In this document: positions 8,181-15,975 of the stretch, piece by piece | Position numbering within the stretch: position 1 is the stretch's first letter | Layout of the letters: each line of letters starts with the position of its first letter | Source: Bacteroidales bacterium | GTDB lineage: Bacteria > Bacteroidota > Bacteroidia > Bacteroidales > UBA7960 | NCBI GenBank assembly: GCA_019429055.1 | Contig: JAHYJP010000011.1 | Location: 1-43,913 of the forward strand | Direction of reading: 5' to 3' | Length of the DNA: 43,913 nt | Notes under the pieces: generated by a model | Told to the model about the DNA's origin: nothing | Database searches by the model: none | Seen by the model: the letters and a program-made list of their open reading frames with translations, nothing else | Position numbers and translations under genes: made by a program

Positions 8181-9488
8181 CTAACCGCTTAATGCTTTTT
8201 TAAAAACCTTCAGACATCTTTCCCGGGCTTCTTTATGATCAATGATGGGTTTGGGATACTTATCGGAATCTAATTCGGGAATCCAGTTTTTTACATATTT
8301 ATTTTCAGGATCAAATTTCTTTTGCTGGGATTCCGGGTTGAAAATCCTGAAGTAAGGTGCCGCATCACAACCGCTTCCGGCACTCCATTGCCAGCCGCCG
8401 TTATTGTTTGATAGTTCAAAGTCAAGAAGTTTTTCAGCAAACCATGCTTCGCCCCATCGCCAGTCGATAAGCAGATGTTTGGTTAAAAAGCTTGCTGTAA
8501 TCATTCTTACCCGGTTGTGCATATAACCGGTTTGGGCCAGCTGGCGCATGCCTGCATCCACCATGGGGTAGCCTGTCATGCCCTCCTTCCATCGTTCAAA
8601 TTGTTGCTTGTCGTTTATCCATTCAATATTATCGTACTCCGGTTTGAAAGATCTGTTGACAACCTTCGGATAATGCCACAAAATCATGGCATAAAACTCA
8701 CGCCAGAGAAGTTCATTAAAATAAGTATCGTTTTTTTCCAATGCTTTTTTGGCTAATTGTCGAAGACTTATCGTGCCGAAACGCAGGTGAACTCCTAACC
8801 GTGTGGTTCCCTCCTGAAACGGATAATCTCTTGTTTTATCGTAAGTCTCAATGATGCCACCCTTGTTTTCTTTTTCAGGAAATTCAATTTGTGAGGGTTT
8901 AAAGCCAATATCCTTCAGATCAGGAAATTTCACATCTTCTATAGGTTTAAAATTTTTCAGAAGATCTTCCGATGGGTATAATTTAAAGTGATCTGTGGTT
9001 ATAACTTCTCTGCACTTCCTTGCGTAAGGCGTGAAAACATGGTACAGGGTGCCGTCATTTTTCAAAACCTCATCTTTGTCAAATAACAGATGATCCAGAA
9101 AAGAATGAAATTCAATGTTTTTTGAATCCAGAAACTTCCGGATTTTTTCATCCCGCTCAATGCTATACGGTTCGTGGTCCTTATTGCAGTAAACTGCTTT
9201 TATCTGATAATCGTCTGTAATTATTTTGAAAACGTCAATAGGTTTGCCCTTAAAAACAAGCATGTTACTTTGTTTTTCACGCAATTCATTTTGCATTTTA
9301 CTTAAACTGTTATGAATGAATTCTACGCGGGCATCGTTATCAGGCAGACTGTCTGTAATATCTGTATCAAAAATAAAAAGTGGAACAACATTGTCGCTGT
9401 CTTTCAGTGCAAAGTAAAGTCCTTTGTTGTCGGAAAGACGCAAATCGCGGCGAAACCAGAAAATATTTACGGGTGTTTTTTTTGACAT
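8181..9488 (-). CDS. phr: Deoxyribodipyrimidine photolyase (CPD class I type)
   Basis: This 435-residue flavoprotein uses blue light to split cyclobutane pyrimidine dimers. The N-terminal Rossmann-like antenna domain starts with FWFRRDLRLSDNKGL. The helical FAD domain contains GYPMVDAGMRQLAQTGYMHN, RVRMITASFLTKHLLIDWR, NNNGGWQWSAGSGCDAAPYF and RIFNPESQ, all near-identical to the E. coli PhrB signature. The Trp in IDWR and the first Trp of GGWQW match two members of the electron-transfer triad. Length (E. coli is about 470) is slightly short but complete to the C-terminal HKEARERCL motif. It is a single gene, convergent with the YiiX lipoprotein. Its presence suggests a light-exposed habitat at least at times. 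Confidence 0.93.
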   Translation of the reverse strand: MSKKTPVNIFWFRRDLRLSDNKGLYFALKDSDNVVPLFIFDTDITDSLPDNDARVEFIHNSLSKMQNELREKQSNMLVFKGKPIDVFKIITDDYQIKAVYCNKDHEPYSIERDEKIRKFLDSKNIEFHSFLDHLLFDKDEVLKNDGTLYHVFTPYARKCREVITTDHFKLYPSEDLLKNFKPIEDVKFPDLKDIGFKPSQIEFPEKENKGGIIETYDKTRDYPFQEGTTRLGVHLRFGTISLRQLAKKALEKNDTYFNELLWREFYAMILWHYPKVVNRSFKPEYDNIEWINDKQQFERWKEGMTGYPMVDAGMRQLAQTGYMHNRVRMITASFLTKHLLIDWRWGEAWFAEKLLDFELSNNNGGWQWSAGSGCDAAPYFRIFNPESQQKKFDPENKYVKNWIPELDSDKYPKPIIDHKEARERCLKVFKKALSG

Positions 9489-9851
9489 TATATTGAGTTT
9501 CTTTTAATAACAATCGATGATAGCCAATGGTTTGTTCTCAATGTAAAAACTACAAATAAAGTTGTTATATGCCAGACAGATTAATTTTATAATAAAATTG
9601 TTAATTTTTTTTTCTTCCGGAAAAGGCAACAGAAGGCTGTTTGCCGATAAAACAATGGATTGAGAGTTAAAAACCCCGAAATTCTTCTAAAGAAAATCAA
9701 TTGATGATTACTTTTATATAAATTTCATAAAATTCCGGTGGGTTTTTACCGTTATGTATAATTAGCAGTGTCCATAAACATTTCCCCGGACTAAGAGTTT
9801 GATTTAACAGGTGTGGGCACAGGGCTACATTTGAAATTATAGATCGGAAAG
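9489..9851. other. AT-rich divergent intergenic region
   Basis: These 363 bases separate the divergent photolyase and histidine kinase genes. The only signal I trust is a -7 box near the kinase start. The 71-residue reverse ORF here has no recognisable content and looks random. I see no RNA gene or repeat. Confidence 0.6.
9826..9833 (+). promoter_or_regulatory. Bacteroidota -7 box for histidine kinase
   Basis: TACATTTG matches TAnnTTTG, 18 bases before the ATG at 9852, so the leader would be only about a dozen bases. The nearest TTG upstream is 24 bases away, a little far. Confidence 0.4.
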
Positions 9852-12524
9852 ATGAGAAGTAAATTATTTGGAGAAAAACATCTGAAAACCAAAGTGTTTT
9901 TAAGTTATGCATTGATCATTCTATTGATTTCTTCCATCGTTTATTTTACAATCAGCAGTTTTCAGCAACTTACCCAATCCTCTGATGAACTGGCAAAACC
10001 CAATGCAAGAATAGAATTACTTCATGATATCCTTTTCACTATTTATAATGCTGAGAGCAATATCCGGTCGTACACGCTCAGCGAGCAGGAAGAAACTTTG
10101 AATGCTTATTTCCTGGAGCTTTCCAATATCAATGATATGGTTGATTCATTGCTTATTCTGGCCGGAAGTGATAGATACTTTCTCCGGATGATTGACTCTG
10201 TAAATATTAAGTTGAATGAAAAAACTGAGCTTCTTGAGCAGTTTATAGAATTAAAGAGGCAGGATGAAAACTCTATCTTTTATCAGAGAGCATTGCATGA
10301 AATACTTCAGATAGCAGAAGGAGAAGGCAAACTCAGAGAAATTACCCATCAGAGTATTTTTGATCCTGAATTTAACGATTCAATTTCTGAAGGTTATCTT
10401 GAAGAAGTTTCGGAAGAGCGGGAATCGGCCTTTAGGAGACTTTGGAAATCAATTACTGGTAGAGATGATAAGAAAGATAAAGAGCAAGAACAGGTTGCTG
10501 AGGAGAATGAATTCACTGCAATTGAAACTGATGACTCTCAAATTGCTCAGCAGGTAAGAACCGATTCAATTATAACAGTTTACAGGGATACTGATGATTT
10601 AAGGGGTGATATTGAAAGTACACTCAGGAGCATAGCACAATCGATGGTAAGGAAACAGCAGAGATTAAAAGCTGAGGAAAACCGCATTCTGAAAGAGGAT
10701 AAGGAAGTTATGGATCGGATCTGGGGCTATGTTAAATTGCTTGAAGACTATGAAAGAGCCAATGCCGTTGAAAAAGCACAAACGGCCCATTACACAGTAA
10801 GGTCAACAACAAATAAGATCTTTTACATTGTAATTTTCTCCCTCTTTGTTCTTATCGTCTTTTCAATGTTTCTTGTTTCAGATATTAATAAAAGCAGGTT
10901 TTATAAAAACCAGCTGGTGCATGCAAAAAACAGAGCTGAGGATCTATTGCTGGTAAAACAACGCTTTATGGCCAACATAAGTCATGAAATCCGGACACCT
11001 CTTAACAGCATTATAGGATTTTCGAGGCAACTTGGCAAGATTGATCTTAAAAAAGAACATAAAACGTTTGTAAATGCCATAAATCAATCTTCCGTTCATT
11101 TGCTCAATATGGTAAATGACATTCTTGACTTTTCGAAAATTGAAGCTGGAAAAATACATCTTGAAGATATATACCTGAACATCAAAGAAATTGCAAAGGA
11201 GGTTCATAACACCCTTCATATTATTGCTACAGAAAAAAAGATAGACTTTAAAATTGACACAAGAAGTTTGAAAAATCATGATGTGTCGGGCGATCCGATA
11301 CGTATCAGGCAAATCCTGCTTAATATTGCAGGTAATGCAATCAAGTTTACTGAAAAAGGCTCGGTGGAGATGGTTTTATCGGATTATGTGAAAGAAGAAA
11401 ATCCGGAAATCAGCTATGTAAGTATAAGAATTACGGATACCGGAGTAGGTATTGCACCGGCAGATCAGGAAAAAATATTTGAAGAGTTTGCACAGAGCGA
11501 CAACCAGGTCAGCAGAAAATTCGGTGGTACAGGGCTGGGTTTGTCAATCAGTAAAAAGCTGGTGGAGATCATGAACGGGAGTATCGAACTGATAAGTAGC
11601 AAAGGCAAAGGAACCACCTTTACCATTCATTTGCCTTTAAAAATTGCGGAGAAACCTGCTGAGCAGGTAATAAAAGAACCTGAAAAAACAGATGAAAAGT
11701 TAACTGCAAAGATATTACTGGTTGAAGATGATAAACTGAATCGTTTGTTGCTGAAGTCTGTTTTTAATGATTATCCTGGAATCCATCTGCTGGAAGCCGA
11801 AGATGCATTAAAGGGTCTTGAACTTATCAAAAAGGAAAAATTTGATCTGATCATTACGGATATCCAGATGCCCGGAATGAGCGGTATTGAAATGGTCAGA
11901 CAAATGAAACAGATCCCTGATGTTGTAAATTTCAAAACCCCGGTTCTGGCCTTTACGGCTGATATTACACCGGAAAATATTGTTGAAATAGAGCAAAACG
12001 GAATTGATGATTATATTACAAAACCGGTTGATGAAAATCAGTTACTAAATAAAATTTCAGAGTTACTGAATGCAAATAAACGAGCAACCTATACTGATTT
12101 AACTGATCCGAAGCAGATCGATCATCGGGATCCGGATTCCGACAGAAGTGTTTCATCTCCTGGTAATAAACTCTACGATCTGGAAGGTCTGAAGAGATTT
12201 ACCGGAAATGATGAAAAATCAATGATCTTGATTATTGAAGCATTCCTGGATGATACTAAAAAACACATTAAAGAACTGGAAGCAGGTTTGGAAGATGATA
12301 ACCGACATGGTATATTTCAGATTGCACATAAAATGTCGAATATGTTTGATATACTGATTGTAAATGGTGCAACAGATAATCTGAAGAACCTGAGTCGTAT
12401 AATGGATAACAACATTACTGAAAAAGAAATAGCAGAAAATGTGAATCGGGTTATTGATGTTAGTAAAGAGTTGGTAAAAAGTCTGAAATCCGACCTTGAA
12501 GAGCTTGTTGAAAGGAGTGCCTGA
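9852..12524 (+). CDS. Hybrid sensor histidine kinase with REC and Hpt domains
   Basis: This 890-residue membrane kinase has a first TM at about 13-35, an exported helical sensor region of about 285 residues with a charged linker near 190-235, and a second TM at about 322-343. HisKA follows (FMANISHEIRTPLNSIIGF, phospho-accepting His378), then HATPase with the N box (NIAGNAIKFTEKG), DTGVGI and GGTGLGLSI, a REC domain (about 620-740, Asp670 in ITDIQMPGMSG) and a C-terminal Hpt-like helical domain with His826 in AHKMSNMF. All phosphorelay residues are present, so a His-Asp-His relay within one protein is possible. The output partner is probably the convergent NtrC-type regulator, whose stop lies 22 bases away. 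The signal sensed is unknown. Confidence 0.92.
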   Translation: MRSKLFGEKHLKTKVFLSYALIILLISSIVYFTISSFQQLTQSSDELAKPNARIELLHDILFTIYNAESNIRSYTLSEQEETLNAYFLELSNINDMVDSLLILAGSDRYFLRMIDSVNIKLNEKTELLEQFIELKRQDENSIFYQRALHEILQIAEGEGKLREITHQSIFDPEFNDSISEGYLEEVSEERESAFRRLWKSITGRDDKKDKEQEQVAEENEFTAIETDDSQIAQQVRTDSIITVYRDTDDLRGDIESTLRSIAQSMVRKQQRLKAEENRILKEDKEVMDRIWGYVKLLEDYERANAVEKAQTAHYTVRSTTNKIFYIVIFSLFVLIVFSMFLVSDINKSRFYKNQLVHAKNRAEDLLLVKQRFMANISHEIRTPLNSIIGFSRQLGKIDLKKEHKTFVNAINQSSVHLLNMVNDILDFSKIEAGKIHLEDIYLNIKEIAKEVHNTLHIIATEKKIDFKIDTRSLKNHDVSGDPIRIRQILLNIAGNAIKFTEKGSVEMVLSDYVKEENPEISYVSIRITDTGVGIAPADQEKIFEEFAQSDNQVSRKFGGTGLGLSISKKLVEIMNGSIELISSKGKGTTFTIHLPLKIAEKPAEQVIKEPEKTDEKLTAKILLVEDDKLNRLLLKSVFNDYPGIHLLEAEDALKGLELIKKEKFDLIITDIQMPGMSGIEMVRQMKQIPDVVNFKTPVLAFTADITPENIVEIEQNGIDDYITKPVDENQLLNKISELLNANKRATYTDLTDPKQIDHRDPDSDRSVSSPGNKLYDLEGLKRFTGNDEKSMILIIEAFLDDTKKHIKELEAGLEDDNRHGIFQIAHKMSNMFDILIVNGATDNLKNLSRIMDNNITEKEIAENVNRVIDVSKELVKSLKSDLEELVERSA

Positions 12525-12546
12525 TTATAAATAATTTCCAACTCAC

Positions 12547-13929
12547 TTAATCAAGCGAGATACCATAAAGCTTTAACTTATTATATAATGTTCTGCGGTC
12601 GATATTAAGCAATTTTGCAGCTTTTGATTTATTGTATTTTACTTTTTGCAGGGTTTCAATGATAATTTCTTTTTCAGTAATTCCGGTCTGAACTTTCAGA
12701 TAGTTCTCCGAATCGTTGTGGTCCGATTTGCTCTGATCTTTAACTGCTGAAAAAATAATTTCCCGGGGCAGTGCACTTTTGTCCAGTTCATTTCCTTTGC
12801 TTAATAAGACTGCTCTCCGGATCACGTTTTTAACTTCCCTTATGTTACCGGGCCATGAGTAATTAACCAAAACTTCCATAAGATTATCCGGGATTACTTT
12901 CACATCTCTGCCCAGTTCAGCATTGGCTTTTTTGAGAAAATGATTCACAAAAGGTTGAATGTCTGATTTTCTTTCCCTTAAGGGATGCACATGAATAGTA
13001 AACTCATTGAGCCTGTGGTATAAATCTTCGCGGAAATTCCCATTCTTAACTTCCTTTTGCAGATCTTCGTTGGTTGCAACGATAATCCTTACATCAACAG
13101 CTATATCTTTATTGCTGCCGATTTTCCGGATTTGCCTTTCCTGGATAGCTCTCAGAAGTTTTATCTGAATATCATAGGAAAGGTTTCCGATCTCATCAAG
13201 AAAAATAGTGCCGTGGTTGGCCACTTCAAACTGGCCGGTTTTATCCTGTATCGCACCGGTAAACGAACCTTTTAAGTGTCCGAAAAACTCACTGCCTGCC
13301 AGATCTTTGGAGAGAGCACCACAATCAACAGCAATAAATGGATTTTTATTTCGCCGGCTCATTTCGTGTATCTTTCTTGCAATAAATTCCTTACCAGTGC
13401 CGCTTTCACCCTGAATTATCACCGACATTTCTGTTGGCGCAACCAGGCTGATATGTTCATGCATCAGTTTGGATTCATTGCTGGTGGCTTCCAGATATTC
13501 TGCCAGAACCGGATATTCTGTTATAGATTTACTGGCAGGCTGTTTTTCATCGTTTTCATTAGGACTATGTTTTTTTAAACCTGTATTTATATGATCCAGC
13601 AATTCTTCAGGATTGACCGGCTTTGCAATATATTCGTATGCCCCGTGTTTTATGGCTTTCACCGCCATACGGATATCGCCATAGGCAGTCATCAGAATAA
13701 CCAGTGTTTCTTTTCTGTTTTCCTTGATTATTTTCAGAAGCTCGATACCGTTTTGATCAGGAAGTCGGAAATCGGTAAGAACCACATCATAAGAACCGGA
13801 ACGAATTTTTTCTGATGCTTTCTGTGCCGAAGAAGCAGTTTCTGTTTTAAAACCTTGCCTTTCAAGAAAGGTTTTTAATGTTATGGAAAAGCTGGTATCA
13901 TCTTCTACGATCAATATTTTCCGGTCCAT
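12547..13929 (-). CDS. NtrC-family sigma-54-dependent response regulator
   Basis: This 460-residue regulator has a REC domain (about 1-120, phospho-acceptor Asp53 in LTDFRLPDQNG), an AAA+ sigma-54 activation domain with Walker A GESGTGKE (174-181), the sigma-54 contact loop GSFTGA (221-226, with Ser for the more usual Ala) and Walker B IFLDEIG. A Fis-type helix-turn-helix lies at the C-terminus (NKSKAAKLLNIDRRTLYNKLK). It should bind enhancer palindromes and open sigma-54 promoters. It is convergent with the hybrid kinase, its likely partner, and divergent from a small membrane-protein operon. A perfect palindrome and a sigma-54-like promoter lie in that gap. Family is certain; the target operon is inference. 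Confidence 0.93.
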   Translation of the reverse strand: MDRKILIVEDDTSFSITLKTFLERQGFKTETASSAQKASEKIRSGSYDVVLTDFRLPDQNGIELLKIIKENRKETLVILMTAYGDIRMAVKAIKHGAYEYIAKPVNPEELLDHINTGLKKHSPNENDEKQPASKSITEYPVLAEYLEATSNESKLMHEHISLVAPTEMSVIIQGESGTGKEFIARKIHEMSRRNKNPFIAVDCGALSKDLAGSEFFGHLKGSFTGAIQDKTGQFEVANHGTIFLDEIGNLSYDIQIKLLRAIQERQIRKIGSNKDIAVDVRIIVATNEDLQKEVKNGNFREDLYHRLNEFTIHVHPLRERKSDIQPFVNHFLKKANAELGRDVKVIPDNLMEVLVNYSWPGNIREVKNVIRRAVLLSKGNELDKSALPREIIFSAVKDQSKSDHNDSENYLKVQTGITEKEIIIETLQKVKYNKSKAAKLLNIDRRTLYNKLKLYGISLD

Positions 13930-14031
13930 CTTCGCAGTTTTGTTAATTTATTTGATATACCTGATTAAAGTAGTAACAACACACAAAACCCTCCCTGGGG
14001 TACTTCGGTTGCAAGATGCCTCAATATTTCA

Positions 14032-14039
14032 CAAATATA
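14032..14039 (-). promoter_or_regulatory. -7 box for NtrC-type regulator gene
   Basis: Read on the minus strand this is TATATTTG, an exact TAnnTTTG match, about 100 bases upstream of the start codon at 13929. The -33 region is T-rich without a clear TTG. Confidence 0.45.
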
Positions 14040-14134
14040 GTTTTAATTGTTTTAAAAAATGATTTTGAAAAAAATAGTAACATACCCTCTCTGATTTTTC
14101 AAAGGTGAGCGAAAAAACAAGCTGTCGCTGTTTA

Positions 14135-14149
14135 TCCCCAGATTGGGGA
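14135..14149. promoter_or_regulatory. Perfect inverted repeat, candidate enhancer (UAS) for NtrC-type regulator
   Basis: TCCCCA, three bases, TGGGGA. The centre lies about 130-140 bases upstream of the sigma-54-like element, a normal distance for bacterial enhancer-binding proteins. No T tract follows, so it is unlikely to be a terminator. Only one clear copy is seen. Confidence 0.4.
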
Positions 14150-14269
14150 AAACTCTGTAAAGAAATATGTATAGAAATAAAGAAAAGTTGAGTATGAAAT
14201 TCTGATATTAGTGTTTACAAAACTGATATACAGATAAATACAGAATGTAAATTGGTTTTGTACCAGGAT

Positions 14270-14286
14270 TTGGCATAAAAATTTCT
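14270..14286 (+). promoter_or_regulatory. Sigma-54-like -24/-12 promoter, one key mismatch
   Basis: TTGGCATAAAAATTTCT aligns to TTGGCAc-N5-TTGCW with correct spacing between the GG and the -12 element. The -12 GC reads TC instead, a serious mismatch. A start near 14298 would give a 40-base leader to the ATG at 14337. A weak -7-like TATATTCG at 14287-14294 is an alternative. Confidence 0.35.
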
Positions 14287-14336
14287 TATATTCGATTTAG
14301 ATAACTAATTTATTATTAACCTATTAAAATTGAATT

Positions 14337-14546
14337 ATGAAGAAAGCAGGAATATTGATAATTGTGGTAGGAATTCTGATTACCATTTTTACAGGTATAA
14401 GTTTTAAAACTGAGGAAGAAGTTCTTGAGATCGGCGACTTTGAATTAACCCGTGAGGAAGAACATGAGGTAAACTGGGCTCCCTGGGTTGGTGTAGTTGT
14501 AGTAGCTGCAGGAGTTGTTGTTATGCTTACAGCAAAGAAAAAGTAA
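14337..14546 (+). CDS. Small two-helix membrane protein
   Basis: This 69-residue protein has two membrane helices (about 4-21 and 50-65) flanking a charged 25-residue loop (FKTEEEVLEIGDFELTREEE), and it ends in AKKK. Similar short proteins of the form 'MKKAG-helix-acidic loop-helix' recur in Bacteroidota as conserved hypotheticals. I know of no assigned function. It is followed 34 bases later by an lmo0937-like mini protein, and the two share one terminator. The upstream region has the sigma-54-like and palindrome signals. A membrane or envelope stress role is a guess from company only. Confidence 0.7.
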   Translation: MKKAGILIIVVGILITIFTGISFKTEEEVLEIGDFELTREEEHEVNWAPWVGVVVVAAGVVVMLTAKKK

Positions 14547-14580
14547 TTTGTTTTTATTTCTTAACCTAAAACCTTAAGCT

Positions 14581-14730
14581 ATGAGATTTCTTTATTACAT
14601 AGCAGTTTTGCTGATCCTATTATGGGCTATCGGTTTTCTGGCCCTCAATCTTGGCTCATTAATTCACATCTTGCTGGTATTGGCTGTAATTTCAGTATTG
14701 TTAAGATTAATTCGTGGTAAAAGATTGTAA
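14581..14730 (+). CDS. lmo0937/DUF5670 family mini membrane protein (below ORF-track cutoff)
   Basis: This 49-residue ORF was missed by the ORF track: ATG at 14581, TAA at 14728-14730. The product starts MRFLYYIAVLLILLWAIGFL, then a Gly-Ser-Leu-Ile-His turn, a second helix, and the basic end RLIRGKRL. This two-helix, 'IRGxR' ending form is that of the lmo0937/DUF5670 family of tiny membrane proteins, often seen in stress-related clusters. It follows the 69-residue membrane protein closely and precedes a strong terminator, which supports it as the last gene of a two-gene operon. Confidence 0.8.
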   Translation: MRFLYYIAVLLILLWAIGFLALNLGSLIHILLVLAVISVLLRLIRGKRL

Positions 14731-14760
14731 AGAGAGTGCATTACTGATTTTTTAAAAATA

Positions 14761-14794
14761 AAAAAGCTGTCCGGACAATGCCGGACAGCTTTTT
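14761..14794. terminator. Intrinsic terminator, bidirectional
   Basis: AAAAAGCTGTCCGG pairs with CCGGACAGCTTTTT across a 6-base loop, giving a perfect 14-bp stem including the A/T flanks. It serves the small membrane operon and the convergent coiled-coil lipoprotein. Confidence 0.92.
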
Positions 14795-14831
14795 ATTGAT
14801 GTAAATAAACTACATCAAGGGGGTCACCAAT

Positions 14832-15749
14832 CTAATCGATACTTACAACAAGATATCGTGTATTGCTCCAGAATTTTTCCGGATTTTCTATGACAATCTG
14901 TGTACCTTCATCTTCTGTGGTTTCTACAAAATAGGAGTCCCTGGGGTGGGTACTTACCAGTTTAAGACTTGATGCTGGTACCATTACCTTATCAACCTGC
15001 GAGATATTTACCCTTGTAAAATATTCAGTATTTACATCAGAACTAACCACACTTGTGCGACCAATACCCAGTATTCCACCTTGTCTGTCGATAATTTCTT
15101 GGTCCTGCAGTTCTTTGCGGGTACCAAATACATAATAAGCCGTATTTAGCTGTTCTGTTTGTTCTTCTATTAACTGAAGTCTCTCAGTATTTTCTTCCTC
15201 CAACCTGTCGATTGTTGCTGTAAGTTCTGCATTGTAAATATTAAGTTCATTCATGCTGTCGCGCAATTGACTGATCTCAACATTTCTTTCTTCAATTTCA
15301 GAGGTGAGACTTGCCACCAGATTCTCAAATTCCTGAATTTTTACATTTGATTCGCGAATCTGACGATTAAGGGACGCAAGCCTTTTGCGGTTGTCTTCCA
15401 TAAGATCGCTGATGATCTTCAGATCGTCTTCAATTTGCTGACGTGCATCAGGGCCAATAAGATCTTTGTCACGGGTTTCCTCTGAGATCAGGTTTTGTCT
15501 TACTTTGATTTCATTAAGATTTTCCCTGATATTCGACATGGTTTCGAAAAACTCACTAAGGTGAACTTCTTTTTCTGCTGCGGTTTGACGGAGCATTTCA
15601 TTTTCTTCTGTCAGATTTGCTATCTCCTCCTGTTGCGTTTCCAGTTGCTGCTGGTTACAGGATGCCATTACAAACATTACCACCAATACAGAAGTAATTT
15701 TGAAAATACTCTGGATTTTTTTTTCACTCATTAAAACTGTCGTTTTCAT
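14832..15749 (-). CDS. Coiled-coil lipoprotein (Cbp1-like)
   Basis: This 305-residue exported lipoprotein has its lipobox ending at MASC (Cys31). The in-frame ATG at 15731 (MSEKKIQ) would put Cys at 25, a more usual distance, and may be the true start. Residues about 35-200 form a long coiled coil dense in Glu/Gln/Leu/Ile/Asn. The last 105 residues form a compact conserved domain starting YYVFGTRKELQDQEII, with GGILGIGR and FTRVNISQVDKV. This C-terminal pattern is what I recall from the Bacteroidota family annotated as Cbp1 collagen-binding-type adhesins; that name rests on memory of the motif and host binding should not be assumed. It is a lone gene. Confidence 0.65.
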   Translation of the reverse strand: MKTTVLMSEKKIQSIFKITSVLVVMFVMASCNQQQLETQQEEIANLTEENEMLRQTAAEKEVHLSEFFETMSNIRENLNEIKVRQNLISEETRDKDLIGPDARQQIEDDLKIISDLMEDNRKRLASLNRQIRESNVKIQEFENLVASLTSEIEERNVEISQLRDSMNELNIYNAELTATIDRLEEENTERLQLIEEQTEQLNTAYYVFGTRKELQDQEIIDRQGGILGIGRTSVVSSDVNTEYFTRVNISQVDKVMVPASSLKLVSTHPRDSYFVETTEDEGTQIVIENPEKFWSNTRYLVVSID

Positions 15750-15896
15750 AATTGATCATTTTTTGTGTTTACATACATTATTACCAACATAATTGTTCCA
15801 ATTGTCTTCTGATTAAAAAAAACTTTTCATATATCTGATAACTAATATGTTATATTTACGCCTGGTATAATCCGGGAATAAGTTTTTATCTATACC

Positions 15897-15912
15897 GTGA
15901 AATTTAATTCAC
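15897..15912. promoter_or_regulatory. Short inverted repeat upstream of selO
   Basis: GTGAA and TTCAC flank six A/T bases, 64 bases before the selO ATG. It could be an operator. AT-rich sequence gives such repeats by chance, so confidence is low. Confidence 0.2.
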
Positions 15913-15975
15913 AGAATGAGAAATAAATGATTGTTTCCGTTTTGAACCACTTCAAACCAATTCTGTTTCTTTTCC

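Larger units (their letters stand above)
13930..14336. other. Regulatory intergenic region between NtrC gene and small membrane proteins
   Basis: These 407 bases between divergent genes hold no convincing ORF. They contain a -7 box for the NtrC gene (14032-14039, minus strand), a perfect inverted repeat (14135-14149) and a sigma-54-like -24/-12 element (14270-14286), each listed separately. Confidence 0.6.

Noticed and set aside
9697-9912. 71-residue minus-strand ORF upstream of the kinase
   Set aside because: It overlaps the kinase start and its promoter region and has no recognisable features.
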